Assembly (NCBI GenBank): GCA_028278525.1
Contig: JANQEE010000030.1
Coordinates: 62,001-126,000 of the forward strand
Direction of reading: 5' to 3'
From: Minwuiaceae bacterium
GTDB lineage: Bacteria > Pseudomonadota > Alphaproteobacteria > Minwuiales > Minwuiaceae
DNA: 64,000 nucleotides
Positions 25,681-35,588 of the stretch are shown here, one piece after another; position 1 is the first letter of the stretch; each line of letters opens with the position of its first letter. The translations under genes were made by a program, and so were the position numbers. The notes under the pieces are model-generated. The model ran no database searches, had not been told where the DNA came from, and worked only from the letters and a program-made list of their open reading frames with translations.

Positions 25681-28314
25681 GTGTCAGTTTGGACGGACCG
25701 CCTTTTAGCGCGCTGGATGGACCTGCTTCGGCGCCGCGCGGTCCTGGTCCTGCTGGCCGGTCTGGCCCTCAGCGCCGTTTCCGCGACTTACGCCGCGCGC
25801 AATCTGGCAATCGACACCAGCACGACCAATATGATCTCGGCCGAGGTGCCGTTCCGGCGCAACTACATCGCGTTCCGCGCGGCCTTTCCCGATTTCGTCG
25901 ATCCGTTGGTCGTCGTCATCGACGCGCCGATACCCGAGCAGGCGCAGGCAACGGGCGAGGCGCTGGCGGATGCATTGCGCGCCCGGGACGATCTGTTTCA
26001 GGCCGTCTTGCGACCGGGCTCGGACCCGTATTTCCGGCGCAACGGATTGCTGTTTCTGGAGGTCGACGCGCTGTCCCGGCTGGCGGACCGGCTGGCCGGC
26101 GCCGAAGCGCTGCTCGCGACGCTGGCGGAGGACCCGAGCGCGCGCGGTCTGTACCAGGCGATCGGTCTGGCGCTGACGGAGGGGGCGGATCAACTTGGCG
26201 ACGGCGAGGATCTCGCCGACGTGCTCGACCGCTTCGGCGATGTCGTCGAAAAGCAGATTGACGAGCAGCCCGGCGCCCTGTCGTGGTCGACACTGGTTGC
26301 GCCGTCTCTGACGCGGTCCGACGCCGGCCGGGACATCCTGCTGGTGCAGCCGGTGCTGGATCATTCCGGCCTCAACCCGGCCGACGCCGCCATGAATGCG
26401 ATCCGCGATCTTGCAGCCGGGGCAGGCGTGACGCCGGACAGCGGCGTCACGATCAGGCTGACCGGCTCGGCGGCGCTGGATCAGGAAGAGTTGAAGGACG
26501 TGGAAGCGGGCGCCTCGACGGCCGGCCTCGTCTCGCTATTGCTTGTCACTCTGCTGTTGGTCGTCGGTCTGCGGTCCCCCGGGCTGATCGTCGCGACCGT
26601 GGCCACCCTGTTGATGGGTCTGATCTGGACGGCGGGGTTCGCGACGCTAACGGTTGGCCATCTCAACCTGATCTCCGTCGCCTTCGCGGTCCTGTTCGTC
26701 GGCCTGGCGGTCGATTTCAGTATCCATTTCGGGCTGCGGTGCCAGGAGGAGGGCGCGCAAGGGTTGAGCCGCGGCGACTCCCTCAAAGCCGCCGCGCCGC
26801 GCGTGGCCGGCGCGCTGCTGCTGAGCGCGGTATGCGCCGCAGCCGGATTCTATTCGTTTCTGCCGACGGACTATCTCGGTCTGGCCGAGTTGGGTTTCAT
26901 CTCCGGCAGCGGCATGTTTATCGCCATGCTGGCGAACTTCACGGTGTTCCCGGCGTTGATGGCGCTGATCGCCGGCAAACCGGCGAAACTCTCGGGACCG
27001 TCTGCGGCCAAGACGCCGACGAACGGGTGGACCGCGCGCCTCCACCGGCCGATCATCCTATGCGCCGCCATTGCCGGCATAGGCGCGGCGACCATGCTCC
27101 CGTTCGCGCGATTCGATTTCAACCCGTTGAACCTGAAGAACCCGGAGAGCGAATCGGTCGCGACGTTTCTGGATATCGCGGGACAGGACGGCGCGGTCTA
27201 CGCAATCGATTTGCTGACCGACAGCCTGGACGCGGCGGCCGAGGCGGCGGAACGGCTCGGCCGCCTGGATCAGGTCAGCCATGCGATTTCACTGGCCAGT
27301 CTGGTGCCGGCCGATCAGGACGAAAAGCTCGAGATCCTCGACGAGCTCGCTATTTTTCTCGCGCCGCTGTTGGAGGAGCCGCCGCCGCCGCCGGCTTTGG
27401 ACGCGACGGAGCATGCAACGGCGCTCCAGCGGTTTCGCGATCAAGTCGGCCAGTTTCTCGGCACGACTGCGGGCCGAACGGGCCGGTTGGAAACGAGCGC
27501 CAACCGCCTGGCGGGACTGCTCGACCGATTCGCCGGGGCGGACGGCGCGGATGCCTCCGCTCTGGCCGAACTGGATCGGCGGTTGACCGGCCACCTGCCG
27601 CGCTTGCTGACGGACCTGCGGACCGCGATGGCGGCCGGGCCTGTCACGGTGGCGGATATTCCCGACGCTCTGCGCCGGCAGTGGGTGACCGACGACGGCA
27701 AAGCGCGGGTGCAGATCCTGCCGGTGCCGGGCGCCTTCGACAATGCCGACCTCAGGGATTTCGCGGATGCCGTGTTCGCGGCGGAGCCGGCGGCGTCCGG
27801 CGGCCCGGTCACGATCAACCAGGCCGGCAAGGTGGTTGTTTCGGCGTTTCGCGAGGCGACCTTGTGGGCCGTTGCGTCGATTGTCCTGCTTTTGATGCTG
27901 GTGCTACGCAATCTGGCCGGTGTCATTTTGGTCATGGCGCCGTTGATCCTGGCGGCGTTGCTGATGACGGCCGTCGCGGTCTTGTTGGGCCTATCGTTCA
28001 ATTTCGCCAACATCATCGTACTGCCGCTGTTGTTTGGGCTGGGCGTCAGCAGCGCCATTCACTTGGTTGTCCGGCACCAAAAGGCCACCGATACCAGGGC
28101 CGTGATGACCTCGAGCACGCCCCGCGCAGTGTTGTTCAGCACGCTAACGACGATCGCGTCGTTCGGCAGCCTGATGGTTTCGGGGCATCTCGGAATGGCC
28201 AGCATGGGGCAGTTGCTGACCATCGCGCTCGGCTGCACGCTGCTTTGTACGCTGGTCGTTCTGCCGGCATTGATGACGTGGGTCGACAAGAGGACGTCGG
28301 TGCGCGGGGCATAG
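25681..28314 (+). CDS. hpnN: HpnN, hopanoid transporter of the RND/MMPL superfamily
   Basis: 877 residues. Inner-membrane RND-type protein needed to move hopanoids to the outer membrane. One N-terminal helix (VLVLLAGLALSAVSATYAA), a periplasmic domain, a first group of five to six helices (GLVSLLLVTLLLVVGL to FTVFPALMALIAG), a second periplasmic domain starting about residue 480, and a second helix group at the C-terminus. The FVGLAVDFSIHFGLR and FGLGVSSAIHLVVRHQKA segments are typical of the hopanoid RND group. GTG at 25681 has AGGGATG upstream; an earlier GTG at 25627 is less likely. Confidence 0.92.
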   Translation: MSVWTDRLLARWMDLLRRRAVLVLLAGLALSAVSATYAARNLAIDTSTTNMISAEVPFRRNYIAFRAAFPDFVDPLVVVIDAPIPEQAQATGEALADALRARDDLFQAVLRPGSDPYFRRNGLLFLEVDALSRLADRLAGAEALLATLAEDPSARGLYQAIGLALTEGADQLGDGEDLADVLDRFGDVVEKQIDEQPGALSWSTLVAPSLTRSDAGRDILLVQPVLDHSGLNPADAAMNAIRDLAAGAGVTPDSGVTIRLTGSAALDQEELKDVEAGASTAGLVSLLLVTLLLVVGLRSPGLIVATVATLLMGLIWTAGFATLTVGHLNLISVAFAVLFVGLAVDFSIHFGLRCQEEGAQGLSRGDSLKAAAPRVAGALLLSAVCAAAGFYSFLPTDYLGLAELGFISGSGMFIAMLANFTVFPALMALIAGKPAKLSGPSAAKTPTNGWTARLHRPIILCAAIAGIGAATMLPFARFDFNPLNLKNPESESVATFLDIAGQDGAVYAIDLLTDSLDAAAEAAERLGRLDQVSHAISLASLVPADQDEKLEILDELAIFLAPLLEEPPPPPALDATEHATALQRFRDQVGQFLGTTAGRTGRLETSANRLAGLLDRFAGADGADASALAELDRRLTGHLPRLLTDLRTAMAAGPVTVADIPDALRRQWVTDDGKARVQILPVPGAFDNADLRDFADAVFAAEPAASGGPVTINQAGKVVVSAFREATLWAVASIVLLLMLVLRNLAGVILVMAPLILAALLMTAVAVLLGLSFNFANIIVLPLLFGLGVSSAIHLVVRHQKATDTRAVMTSSTPRAVLFSTLTTIASFGSLMVSGHLGMASMGQLLTIALGCTLLCTLVVLPALMTWVDKRTSVRGA

Positions 28315-28438
28315 ACGGTCGCGGGGCCGTTTCGGCGGCGCGAAACCGGGGCGGAACGGTCTGTGCCACCAAGAGCACACATTCACGTTATTTTCAGTCA
28401 GCGGTAGCACATGTTACAGTTTTGCGTATAAGCTGAAG

Positions 28439-28466
28439 TCAAGAATCTGAAATGGGGGATTCTTGA
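28439..28466. repeat. Inverted repeat upstream of ispH
   Basis: TCAAGAATC (28439-28447) and GATTCTTGA (28458-28466) are perfect complements around a 10-base loop. It lacks a T-run, so it is not an obvious terminator; an operator or an RNA hairpin is possible. Confidence 0.5.
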
Positions 28467-28482
28467 AACAACAGAACAATAT

Positions 28483-28515
28483 ACTGAACTGCTTAATCAA
28501 TATTAGGTGTTCAGT
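28483..28515. repeat. Second inverted repeat upstream of ispH
   Basis: ACTGAAC (28483-28489) and GTTCAGT (28509-28515), perfect 7-bp arms with a 19-bp AT-rich centre, about 57 bp before the ispH start. The spacing, two turns of DNA between half-site centres plus a little, suits a dimeric regulator. Confidence 0.4.
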
Positions 28516-28571
28516 TCGGTCGGCATTCATCAATTTCTCGTAATAACGAGCCATCTGCAGGGGGAATACCG

Positions 28572-29528
28572 ATGTCGAAGAGTCCGTTACGCGTAATACT
28601 GTCGGAGCCCCGGGGATTCTGCGCGGGCGTGGAGCGCGCGATCGACATCGTTGAGAGGGCGTTGGAGATCTATGGGCCCCCCGTCTATGTCCGGCACGAG
28701 ATCGTGCACAACAAAAGGGTGGTGAACAAGCTGAAGGCCAAAGGCGTCCGCTTTGTCGAGGAGGTCGATGAGGTTCCGGAAGGCGCGATCGCCATTTTCA
28801 GTGCGCACGGTGTCGCCCAGGAGGTCGAAGAGGCGGCATCGACCCGGCGGCTACAGACGATCGACGCGACCTGCCCGCTGGTCAGCAAGGTGCATAAAGA
28901 AGGCGGCCGTTATGCCGCCAAAGGCTATGACGTGGTTTTGATCGGGCACAAGGGTCACCCGGAAGTAGTGGGGACCATGGGGCAGATCGACGGTGTGGTT
29001 CACCTAGTGTCCGATATCGACGATGTGGCTGCGCTGGCCCCTGTCAATCCCATGAAACTTGCCTATATCACCCAGACGACGCTGAGCGTCGACGATACGC
29101 GTGGGATTATCGAGGCTCTGACCCGTCGATTCCCCAGCATTGTCGGCCCGGATGTGAAGGACATCTGTTATGCAACGCAGAATCGGCAGACCGCGACGCG
29201 GGCGCTGGCAAGCGAGGTCGACGTGATCCTGGTGGTTGGCGCGCAGAACAGCTCGAACTCCAATAGGTTGCGCGAAATCGGCGAAAGCGAAGGCGTCGCC
29301 AGCTACCTGATTCAGGATTCGGAGGAACTGCGCCCGGAATGGCTGGATGCCGCCGAGGCGGTCGGCATTACGGCTGGCGCGTCCGCGCCGGAGGAATTGG
29401 TGCAGGAAGTGATCGCGAAGCTCTCGGAAGCCTTCGATATAAAGGTTGACGTCCTGCGCGGGACCGAGGAGAAGGTGCAGTTCAAATTGCCGCCGGAACT
29501 GGCGATGCCGGTCGCGGCGGCGGGTTAG
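28572..29528 (+). CDS. ispH: IspH, 4-hydroxy-3-methylbut-2-enyl diphosphate reductase
   Basis: 318 residues. Final enzyme of the MEP pathway, making IPP and DMAPP with a 4Fe-4S cluster. Cluster cysteines C17 (PRGFCAGV), C101 ([11 protein letters not shown]) and C199 ([10 protein letters not shown]) are present, as are HGV, GHPEV and SNSNRLRE. The ATG at 28572 has GCAGGGGG upstream. It lies 63 bp before hpnH in the same direction, placing precursor supply beside hopanoid side-chain synthesis. Confidence 0.97.
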   Translation: MSKSPLRVILSEPRGFCAGVERAIDIVERALEIYGPPVYVRHEIVHNKRVVNKLKAKGVRFVEEVDEVPEGAIAIFSAHGVAQEVEEAASTRRLQTIDATCPLVSKVHKEGGRYAAKGYDVVLIGHKGHPEVVGTMGQIDGVVHLVSDIDDVAALAPVNPMKLAYITQTTLSVDDTRGIIEALTRRFPSIVGPDVKDICYATQNRQTATRALASEVDVILVVGAQNSSNSNRLREIGESEGVASYLIQDSEELRPEWLDAAEAVGITAGASAPEELVQEVIAKLSEAFDIKVDVLRGTEEKVQFKLPPELAMPVAAAG

Positions 29529-29591
29529 GCTCCGGCCGGTATTGATATACCGCTGGACATTCGTTCTACGTTCCTTTCACTGGGGGAAAGT

Positions 29592-30737
29592 GTGGCTGTC
29601 CCGATCCGACAACAGGCAAGAGTTGGCGCCTATATTCTAAAGCAACGGCTGACCGGCCGCCGGCAATATCCGCTGGTGCTGATGCTGGAGCCGCTGTTTC
29701 GTTGCAACCTGGCCTGCCCCGGCTGCGGCAAGATCGACTATCCCGACAGCATTCTGAACAAACGCCTGAGCGTTCAGGCTTGCCTGGACGCGGCCGAGGA
29801 GTGCGGTGCGCCGATTGTCTCCATCGCCGGTGGGGAGCCGCTGATCCACAAGGAGATCGGCGAGATCGTGTCCGGGATGATCGCCCGCAAGCGGTTCGTC
29901 TACCTCTGCACCAATGCGCTGCTGCTGGAAAAGAAGCTGGATCTGTTCAAGCCGAGCCCGTATCTGACCTTCTCGATCCATCTGGATGGTTTGAAGGAAG
30001 AGCACGACCACGCCGTCGACCAGGAAGGCGTGTTCGAGAAGGCGACCGCCGCGATCCGCAAGGTGCGCGCCCAGGGTTTCCGCGTTAACGTCAACACCAC
30101 GATCTTCGACGGCTATAAGGCGGAGAACGTGGCGGAGTTCATGGACTTTGTCACCGACCTGGGCGTCGAAGGCGTCACGGTATCGCCGGGTTACGCCTAC
30201 GAGCGGGCGCCTGACCAGGAGCATTTTTTGCGCCGGCAGGGCGCCAAGCAGCTTTTCCGCGACCTGTTCGACCTCGGCCGCGGCAAGAAATGGCAGTTCA
30301 GCCAGTCGACACTGTTCCTCGATTTCCTCGCCGGCAACCAGGAATACCGCTGCACGCCGTGGGGCAACCCGACCCGCAACGTGTTCGGCTGGCAGCGCCC
30401 GTGCTACCTGCTTTCGGAAGGCTACGCGTCGTCCTTCAAGGAATTAATGGAAGAGACGGAGTGGGAGAAATACGGCACCGGCAATTACGAGAAATGCGCC
30501 GATTGCATGGTCCATTGCGGATATGAGGCGACGGCGGTGAACGATACGCTCGATCACCCGCTGAAGGCGCTGAAAGTCTGGCTCAAGGGTGTCGATACGA
30601 AGCAGCCGATGGCGCCGGACATACCGCTCGACAATCAGCGCCCGGCGGAGTTCGTGTTCGAACGAGTCGTCGATACGGCGATTTCCGACCTAAGTCAGGC
30701 GGAAGAGCGGCGGTCCAACGCCAGCGACGCGGCCTAA
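29592..30737 (+). CDS. hpnH: HpnH, radical SAM adenosylhopane synthase
   Basis: 381 residues. Attaches a 5'-deoxyadenosyl group to diploptene, starting bacteriohopanepolyol side-chain synthesis. Radical SAM cluster CNLACPGC (C38, C42, C45), followed by GGEPL, FSIHLDGLKEEHD and a C-terminal cysteine group ending CADCMVHCGYEATA. Begins with GTG at 29592 preceded by GGGGGAAAG. The 3' end overlaps the convergent hpnG by 48 bp. Confidence 0.95.
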   Translation: MAVPIRQQARVGAYILKQRLTGRRQYPLVLMLEPLFRCNLACPGCGKIDYPDSILNKRLSVQACLDAAEECGAPIVSIAGGEPLIHKEIGEIVSGMIARKRFVYLCTNALLLEKKLDLFKPSPYLTFSIHLDGLKEEHDHAVDQEGVFEKATAAIRKVRAQGFRVNVNTTIFDGYKAENVAEFMDFVTDLGVEGVTVSPGYAYERAPDQEHFLRRQGAKQLFRDLFDLGRGKKWQFSQSTLFLDFLAGNQEYRCTPWGNPTRNVFGWQRPCYLLSEGYASSFKELMEETEWEKYGTGNYEKCADCMVHCGYEATAVNDTLDHPLKALKVWLKGVDTKQPMAPDIPLDNQRPAEFVFERVVDTAISDLSQAEERRSNASDAA

Positions 30738-31385
30738 CGCGGCAAATCCCGCGCGGCTTTCCAGCGCCAATCGGATAAGCGCCGGCAATTGCCACGGCCG
30801 GGCCGCGAGGCGCGCGGCGACGGCAAGCGGGTGCGTGCGGCCGTCGCCGCCGAGTCCCGACAAGGCGACGCTCGGGATGCCATGCGAAGCTGGGTCGGCG
30901 ATGGCGCGCAGCACCAGAAACGGAATGCCGGCCGTATCCGCGGCGCGTGCAACGGCATGACTCTCCATATCCACCGCGGCGGCACCGGTCCGCGCTTGTA
31001 GTGCAAATTTGTCCGCCGGGGTGGCGAGGACCGTGTCCTCGCCGGCGACCTGTACGACCGCGATTGGGAGAGAGCCTGCCGCGGCGACAGCCCGTTGCCG
31101 CCATTGGTCGTCCGCCGTATAGACCTGCCCGCAGGGATCAACGACGCCGGAAGCGGTGATCAGGTCGCCGGGTTTTAGGTCGGGCGTCAGCCCGCCGGCC
31201 AGACCGAAGCTGACCAGGCCCAGGCATCCCTCGCCGACAAGGAACGTTGCCGCCGACGCGGCGTTCTCCGGCCGGCCGCCGGAACAGGCGAAGCGGAGGT
31301 CGATGTCAGCCTGTTCCAGTCCCTGATTTCGGCGCAGACAGTCGGCTTCCGCGATCAGGCCGGTGACGACGCCGATCCGTATCAC
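30690..31385 (-). CDS. hpnG: HpnG, adenosylhopane nucleosidase/phosphorylase
   Basis: 231 residues. Releases adenine from adenosylhopane, the step after HpnH. Nucleoside-phosphorylase fold seen in RIGVVTGLIAEADCLRR, LVSFGLAGGLTPDLKPGD, GAAAVDMESHAVARAA and FLVLRAIADPASH. GTG start at 31385 overlaps the shc stop in GTGA. The gene is on the opposite strand to hpnH and their 3' ends overlap, an unusual arrangement for two consecutive enzymes. Confidence 0.92.
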   Translation of the reverse strand: MIRIGVVTGLIAEADCLRRNQGLEQADIDLRFACSGGRPENAASAATFLVGEGCLGLVSFGLAGGLTPDLKPGDLITASGVVDPCGQVYTADDQWRQRAVAAAGSLPIAVVQVAGEDTVLATPADKFALQARTGAAAVDMESHAVARAADTAGIPFLVLRAIADPASHGIPSVALSGLGGDGRTHPLAVAARLAARPWQLPALIRLALESRAGFAALGRVAGVGPPLFRLT

Positions 31386-33316
31386 ATGCCGTACCGGACG
31401 GTGCGGTCGTTGCTCGCCATCAAATTACGGTAGCGGGAAACCGCCCATAGAGGGAAGTAGGCGCTGTAACCGTAATATTTAATATAGAACACGCGCGGGA
31501 ACCCGATGCCGGTATACAGGTGCTCGTTCCAGTTGGCGCCGGTTCTGGGGTGGTTTTCCAGATACGCGATGCCCCGCCGTACGGCGTCCGTGTCGACGTC
31601 GCCGGCCGCCATCAGCCCAAGCAGCGCCCAGGCGGTCTGCGATGGCGTACTTTCCTTGACAAGGTCCCGATGCTCCGACCAGTAGGTTGCGCAATCCTCG
31701 CCCCAACCGCCGTCTTCGCGCTGTCGAGAGACCAGGCAGTCGACCGCTTTGCGGATGTGCGGCGCCTGCATGTCTTCGCCAGCGGCGTTGAAGGCGCAGA
31801 GCGCCGACCATGTACCGTAGATGTAGTTGACGCCCCAGCGCCCGAACCAGGTGCCGTCCTCCTCCTGCTCGTTGCGCAGGAACTCCAGGGCGCGCGCAAC
31901 AGCCGGGTGATCGCGTTCGTAGCCCAACTGCGCTAGCATGCTGAGGCACCGCGCGGTCACGTCGACCGTGGGCGGATCCAGCAGGGCGCCGTGATCGGCA
32001 AACGGGATGCTGTTCAGGTAGTCGTGCGTATTCTCCGCGTCGAACGCGCCCCAGCCGCCGTTTTCGCTCTGCATGCCGATAATCCATTCGGCCGCGCGAT
32101 CGATTGCCGGGCGGTAGGCTGGGTTTTTCGTCCGCTCGAGCGCCATGACCACGACGGCCGTGTCGTCGACATCCGGGTAGTGGTCGTTCCAATATTGGAA
32201 TGCCCAGCCGCCGGGCTTGAGGTCGGGCCGGCGGTCGGCCCAGTCGCCGACCACGTCGGTGATCTCCCGTTCCAGCAGCCATTGGAAGGCGTCTTCCATA
32301 ACGGGGCCGTCGCCGGGTTCGCCCGATTCCAGCAGGGCATGCGCCGCGAGACAGGTATCCCAGATCGGCGAGAGGCAAGGCTGGCAATAGGCCCGGTCCG
32401 CCTTCTGGACGACCAGCTTGTCGACGGAGCGCTTGGCGATCACGTAATCGGGATGGTCCCGCGGATAGTCGAGCGCGTCGAACGCCATCACGGCGTTGGC
32501 CATCGCCGGAAAAATGCCGCCCAAGCCGTCTTCGCCGTTCAGCCGTTCGTTGACGAAAGCAACCGCGGCACCGATCGCGCGCTCACGCCGTTTGCGTGAA
32601 AAATGCGGCTCGATTTTGCGCACGACCTTGTCGAGAAGGACGAACAGGTTGCCCATGCGGTCCTTCGTCGGGTTGACGATATAGTCGCGTTCGCGCTCCG
32701 GCGCGGTGACGAACAGCTCGCGAATGGAGACGCCCCGTGGATTCCGCGCCGCTGGCTTCAGCGCCATGATGATCAAGAGCGGCGCGATCACGGTACGCGA
32801 CCAGTACGACACCTTTGACAAGTGAAACGGGAACCAGCGTGGCAGCAGCATGATCTCCGCGGGCATGACCGGCACGGCATGCCAGGGCACCTGGCGAAAC
32901 AGCGCCAGGCTGATTCGGGTGAACACGTTGGCGCGCGCGGCGCCGCCCCGCGCCAGGATCGCGGCTCGCGCCTTCTTCATATGCGGCTGGTTCGGATCGT
33001 CGCCGGCAAGTTTCAGTGCGAAGTAGGCTTTCACCGTCGCGCTAAGGTCCAGCTCGCCCTCGGGAAACAGCGGCCAGCCGCCATGGTCTGCCTGTATGCC
33101 GCGAAGATAGGTCGCGATCTTGGCTTCCAGGGCCGGATCGATGTCGTCGAGGAAATGCGCCAGCAGGATGTATTCGGCCGAGATGGTGGCATCGGCCTCG
33201 AACTCGAACACCCAGTGGCCGTCCGGCTGCTGGAGTTCGACGAGCGATTGCCGTGCGTCGTCGATCAAATCATCCAACGTTCCGGACGGGTCAGTGCTGA
33301 ATGCGGTTTCCGCCAT
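31382..33316 (-). CDS. shc: Squalene-hopene cyclase
   Basis: 644 residues. Cyclises squalene to hopene and hopanol at the membrane (HpnF). The acid motif PDVDDTAV supplies the catalytic Asp (D382, D384, D385), and several QW-type repeats are visible (QQPDGHWVFE, MQSENGGWGAFD, EEDGTWFGRWGV, REDGGWGEDC). A WFPFHLSKVSYWSRTV segment matches the membrane-inserted region. The central gene of hpnB-C-D-E-shc-G. Confidence 0.97.
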   Translation of the reverse strand: MAETAFSTDPSGTLDDLIDDARQSLVELQQPDGHWVFEFEADATISAEYILLAHFLDDIDPALEAKIATYLRGIQADHGGWPLFPEGELDLSATVKAYFALKLAGDDPNQPHMKKARAAILARGGAARANVFTRISLALFRQVPWHAVPVMPAEIMLLPRWFPFHLSKVSYWSRTVIAPLLIIMALKPAARNPRGVSIRELFVTAPERERDYIVNPTKDRMGNLFVLLDKVVRKIEPHFSRKRRERAIGAAVAFVNERLNGEDGLGGIFPAMANAVMAFDALDYPRDHPDYVIAKRSVDKLVVQKADRAYCQPCLSPIWDTCLAAHALLESGEPGDGPVMEDAFQWLLEREITDVVGDWADRRPDLKPGGWAFQYWNDHYPDVDDTAVVVMALERTKNPAYRPAIDRAAEWIIGMQSENGGWGAFDAENTHDYLNSIPFADHGALLDPPTVDVTARCLSMLAQLGYERDHPAVARALEFLRNEQEEDGTWFGRWGVNYIYGTWSALCAFNAAGEDMQAPHIRKAVDCLVSRQREDGGWGEDCATYWSEHRDLVKESTPSQTAWALLGLMAAGDVDTDAVRRGIAYLENHPRTGANWNEHLYTGIGFPRVFYIKYYGYSAYFPLWAVSRYRNLMASNDRTVRYGM

Positions 33317-33438
33317 CGTGAATCGGGTCTTTCAATTTCCAATTGCAGGTTTGAAACCGGGCATAATCCATACGCCCTTAGGCTGGCAAGTCCGATTTAT
33401 GACAGTGTCTGTGGTCTTTTTGGGCCAAATCCGGGCGG

Positions 33439-34689
33439 CTACGGATCGGTCAGGGCCGCCGCCGCGGCATGGCCGGACCGGATCGCGCCTTCGATCGTCG
33501 CCGGAAAGCCGGTATCGGTCCAATCCCCGGCCAGCAGCAGGTTGGAATAGCGGGTGCGGGTGCCCGGCCTGCGGCGGATTTCCTCGGGCGTCTGGGCAAA
33601 GGTGGCGCGCCGCTCCTTGATGACGCGAATCGGCGGCCGCTCAATGACGTTCAGGTTCAGGGCGCGTTTGGCGTCGTCCCAGACTCGGTCGGCGATGCTG
33701 TCCGCCGGCTCGTCCATCAGGTGGTCGGCGGCGCTGATGGTCGCGCTGATCACGTTGCGCCGGACGATCAGCCAATGGGCGGTGCCGCCGATCACGCCAA
33801 GGAAGGGGATGCCGTTCGGCATCTCGACCGTCTGATCCAGGCGGATATGGGCATTGAAGATCGTGCTGCTGGTCCGCGGCACGGTGATGTCCGTCAGGAT
33901 TGCCGCGGCACCGGATGGCGGTATGGCCAGCACGACCCGGTCGTCCGGCCGGATCGGCACGTTGTCATCGCCGAAGGCGAGCCGGGTGACTTTTCCGTCT
34001 TCGATTCCGGCAGCCCGCAGCCTTGCACCGAAGATCGGTTCGACGCCTTTCGACCGCAATCGCTGCAGCGCGGGATCGATGAAACTGATCGACAGCCCAT
34101 CCCTGGCGATCATCGGTTTGCTGTAGCGCGCGCCGCGCATGAAACTCTCGCGCAGGACCATCCAGACCAGCCGCGCGGAGGCGTCGGCCGCCGGCGTGTT
34201 AAGGACCGCGACGGTGAACGGCTCCCAAAACCGGTCCCAAAGCGGTCCCACGGTATCGACGCAATCGCCAACCGTCCGGTCGCGACCGGCAAGCGCCAGT
34301 TTGACCGCGCCGAGGTAGTCCGTAAGGCCGGTGTCGGGAACGCGCCGCGCGCGGTCCATCAGCCACCAAGGGATAGGTCCGTCGTTTGGCCGGACGGTCC
34401 AGCTCTGTCCCGTGCCGAGATCGATGAATGGAAACGCGGCATCCGGCTCGATCAGGCTGTCGCGGGTGCCGATCTCGGTCAGATAGTCCAGCGCGGCCGT
34501 GTTTGCGCTCAGCAACAGATGGTTGCCGTTGTCGATCTCGCATTCCAGCGATTGGTCGAAATACGACCGGCAACGTCCGCCAGCATGTCCGGCGGCCTCG
34601 TACAAGGCGACCTCGACGCCGCGCGCCGCGAGGCGCACGGCGCAGGCCAGCCCGGCCAGGCCGGCGCCTACGACATGTACCTTGCCCAT
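33439..34689 (-). CDS. hpnE: HpnE, FAD-dependent hydroxysqualene dehydroxylase
   Basis: 416 residues. Reduces hydroxysqualene to squalene, third of the three-step HpnC/D/E route. FAD-binding VHVVGAGLAGLACAVRLAAR, then EAAGHAGGRCRSY, and a C-terminal NLLLAGDWTDTGFPATIEGA FAD motif, interrupted here for length. Start at 34689 (MGKVHVVG) lies 5 bp after hpnD; the upstream extension to 34725 overlaps hpnD. Confidence 0.95.
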   Translation of the reverse strand: MGKVHVVGAGLAGLACAVRLAARGVEVALYEAAGHAGGRCRSYFDQSLECEIDNGNHLLLSANTAALDYLTEIGTRDSLIEPDAAFPFIDLGTGQSWTVRPNDGPIPWWLMDRARRVPDTGLTDYLGAVKLALAGRDRTVGDCVDTVGPLWDRFWEPFTVAVLNTPAADASARLVWMVLRESFMRGARYSKPMIARDGLSISFIDPALQRLRSKGVEPIFGARLRAAGIEDGKVTRLAFGDDNVPIRPDDRVVLAIPPSGAAAILTDITVPRTSSTIFNAHIRLDQTVEMPNGIPFLGVIGGTAHWLIVRRNVISATISAADHLMDEPADSIADRVWDDAKRALNLNVIERPPIRVIKERRATFAQTPEEIRRRPGTRTRYSNLLLAGDWTDTGFPATIEGAIRSGHAAAAALTDP

Positions 34690-34694
34690 GCGGC

Positions 34695-35588
34695 CTAAAA
34701 CAGTCCCCGCCGGGCGACGATCCACAGCTTTTCAGGTTTGGATAGCTTCACCGGCGGGTCCAGCTTCTGCCAGCCGCGCTGCACCAGCCGGCGCAGGATT
34801 CGCTCGTAGACATCCATCATGATCAGTGCCGGCCGCAGGGCGTGGCGGTCGCACTGCGCGGCCATGTCGCGCGCCTGCTCGAAACGCAGCGTGGCCGTTT
34901 CCGACAGGCTCTTGCAGACCGCCGGCAGGTTGGGGTGGTTCAGGATCGCATCGATATCGCCGATCTCGATCCCGTTTTCCACCAGCAAATCGCGGGGCAG
35001 GTAGAGGCGGCCCATATCGGCATCCTCGCGGACGTCGCGCAGGATGTTGGTAAGCTGCAGGGCGTCGCCCAGCGTCAGGGCGAACTCGTCGGCCGGCGGC
35101 TGCGTCGCGCCGAACACCCGGATCGACAGCAGCCCGACCGCGCCGGCGACGCGCCGGCAATAGGCGGTCAGTTGGTCGATGGGCGGCGCAAACATGGCGT
35201 TTTGCGCGTCCATCTCCATACCCTCGATGATCGCCAGAAATTCTTCCTTGGGCAGGTTGAACGACTCGATCGGCGTGGCCAGCGCCTGCGTGGTCGGGCG
35301 CGTCGGACGGCGTTCGTACAGGCGGTCAATTTCTACGCGCCATTCCGCGAGCTGCTCCGCCTTGACCTCGTCGGAGCCCGGCTCGTCGGCCACGTCGTCC
35401 ACTTCGCGGCAAAAGGCATAGATCGCGTACATGGCGTCGCGCCGTTCCTGCGGCAGGATGCGCATACCCCAGAAGAACGACGATCCGGAATCGGCGACAA
35501 CCTGGCGAACATGCGCCACCGGGTCGACGGTCGCGAGAGGCTGGCTGTCCGGTAGGCTGCGGTTGGTCTTCTGCTCGGGAGCGAGCAT
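34695..35588 (-). CDS. hpnD: HpnD, presqualene diphosphate synthase
   Basis: 297 residues. Condenses two farnesyl diphosphates to presqualene diphosphate. The two Asp-rich motifs of the squalene/phytoene synthase fold are YAFCREVDDVADE (D64, D65, D68) and LRDVREDADMGRLYLP. ATG at 35588 has AAGAAAGG upstream; an ATG at 35633 is possible. A promoter-like sequence lies at 35722-35749, so hpnD-E-shc-G may be transcribed separately from hpnB-C. Confidence 0.94.
   Translation of the reverse strand: MLAPEQKTNRSLPDSQPLATVDPVAHVRQVVADSGSSFFWGMRILPQERRDAMYAIYAFCREVDDVADEPGSDEVKAEQLAEWRVEIDRLYERRPTRPTTQALATPIESFNLPKEEFLAIIEGMEMDAQNAMFAPPIDQLTAYCRRVAGAVGLLSIRVFGATQPPADEFALTLGDALQLTNILRDVREDADMGRLYLPRDLLVENGIEIGDIDAILNHPNLPAVCKSLSETATLRFEQARDMAAQCDRHALRPALIMMDVYERILRRLVQRGWQKLDPPVKLSKPEKLWIVARRGLF

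Larger units (their letters stand above)
28315..28571. other. AT-rich spacer upstream of ispH
   Basis: 257 bp without a gene, clearly more AT-rich than the flanks. Two inverted repeats (listed separately) are present. The ispH ribosome-binding site (GCAGGGGG) is at the right end. Some promoter-like hexamers exist, but spacing is poor for all pairs I tried. Confidence 0.5.

Noticed and set aside
26283-28436. A 717-codon plus-strand frame overlapping hpnN
   Set aside because: Arg/Gly-rich composition without any recognisable domain; hpnN in the other frame has full RND features.
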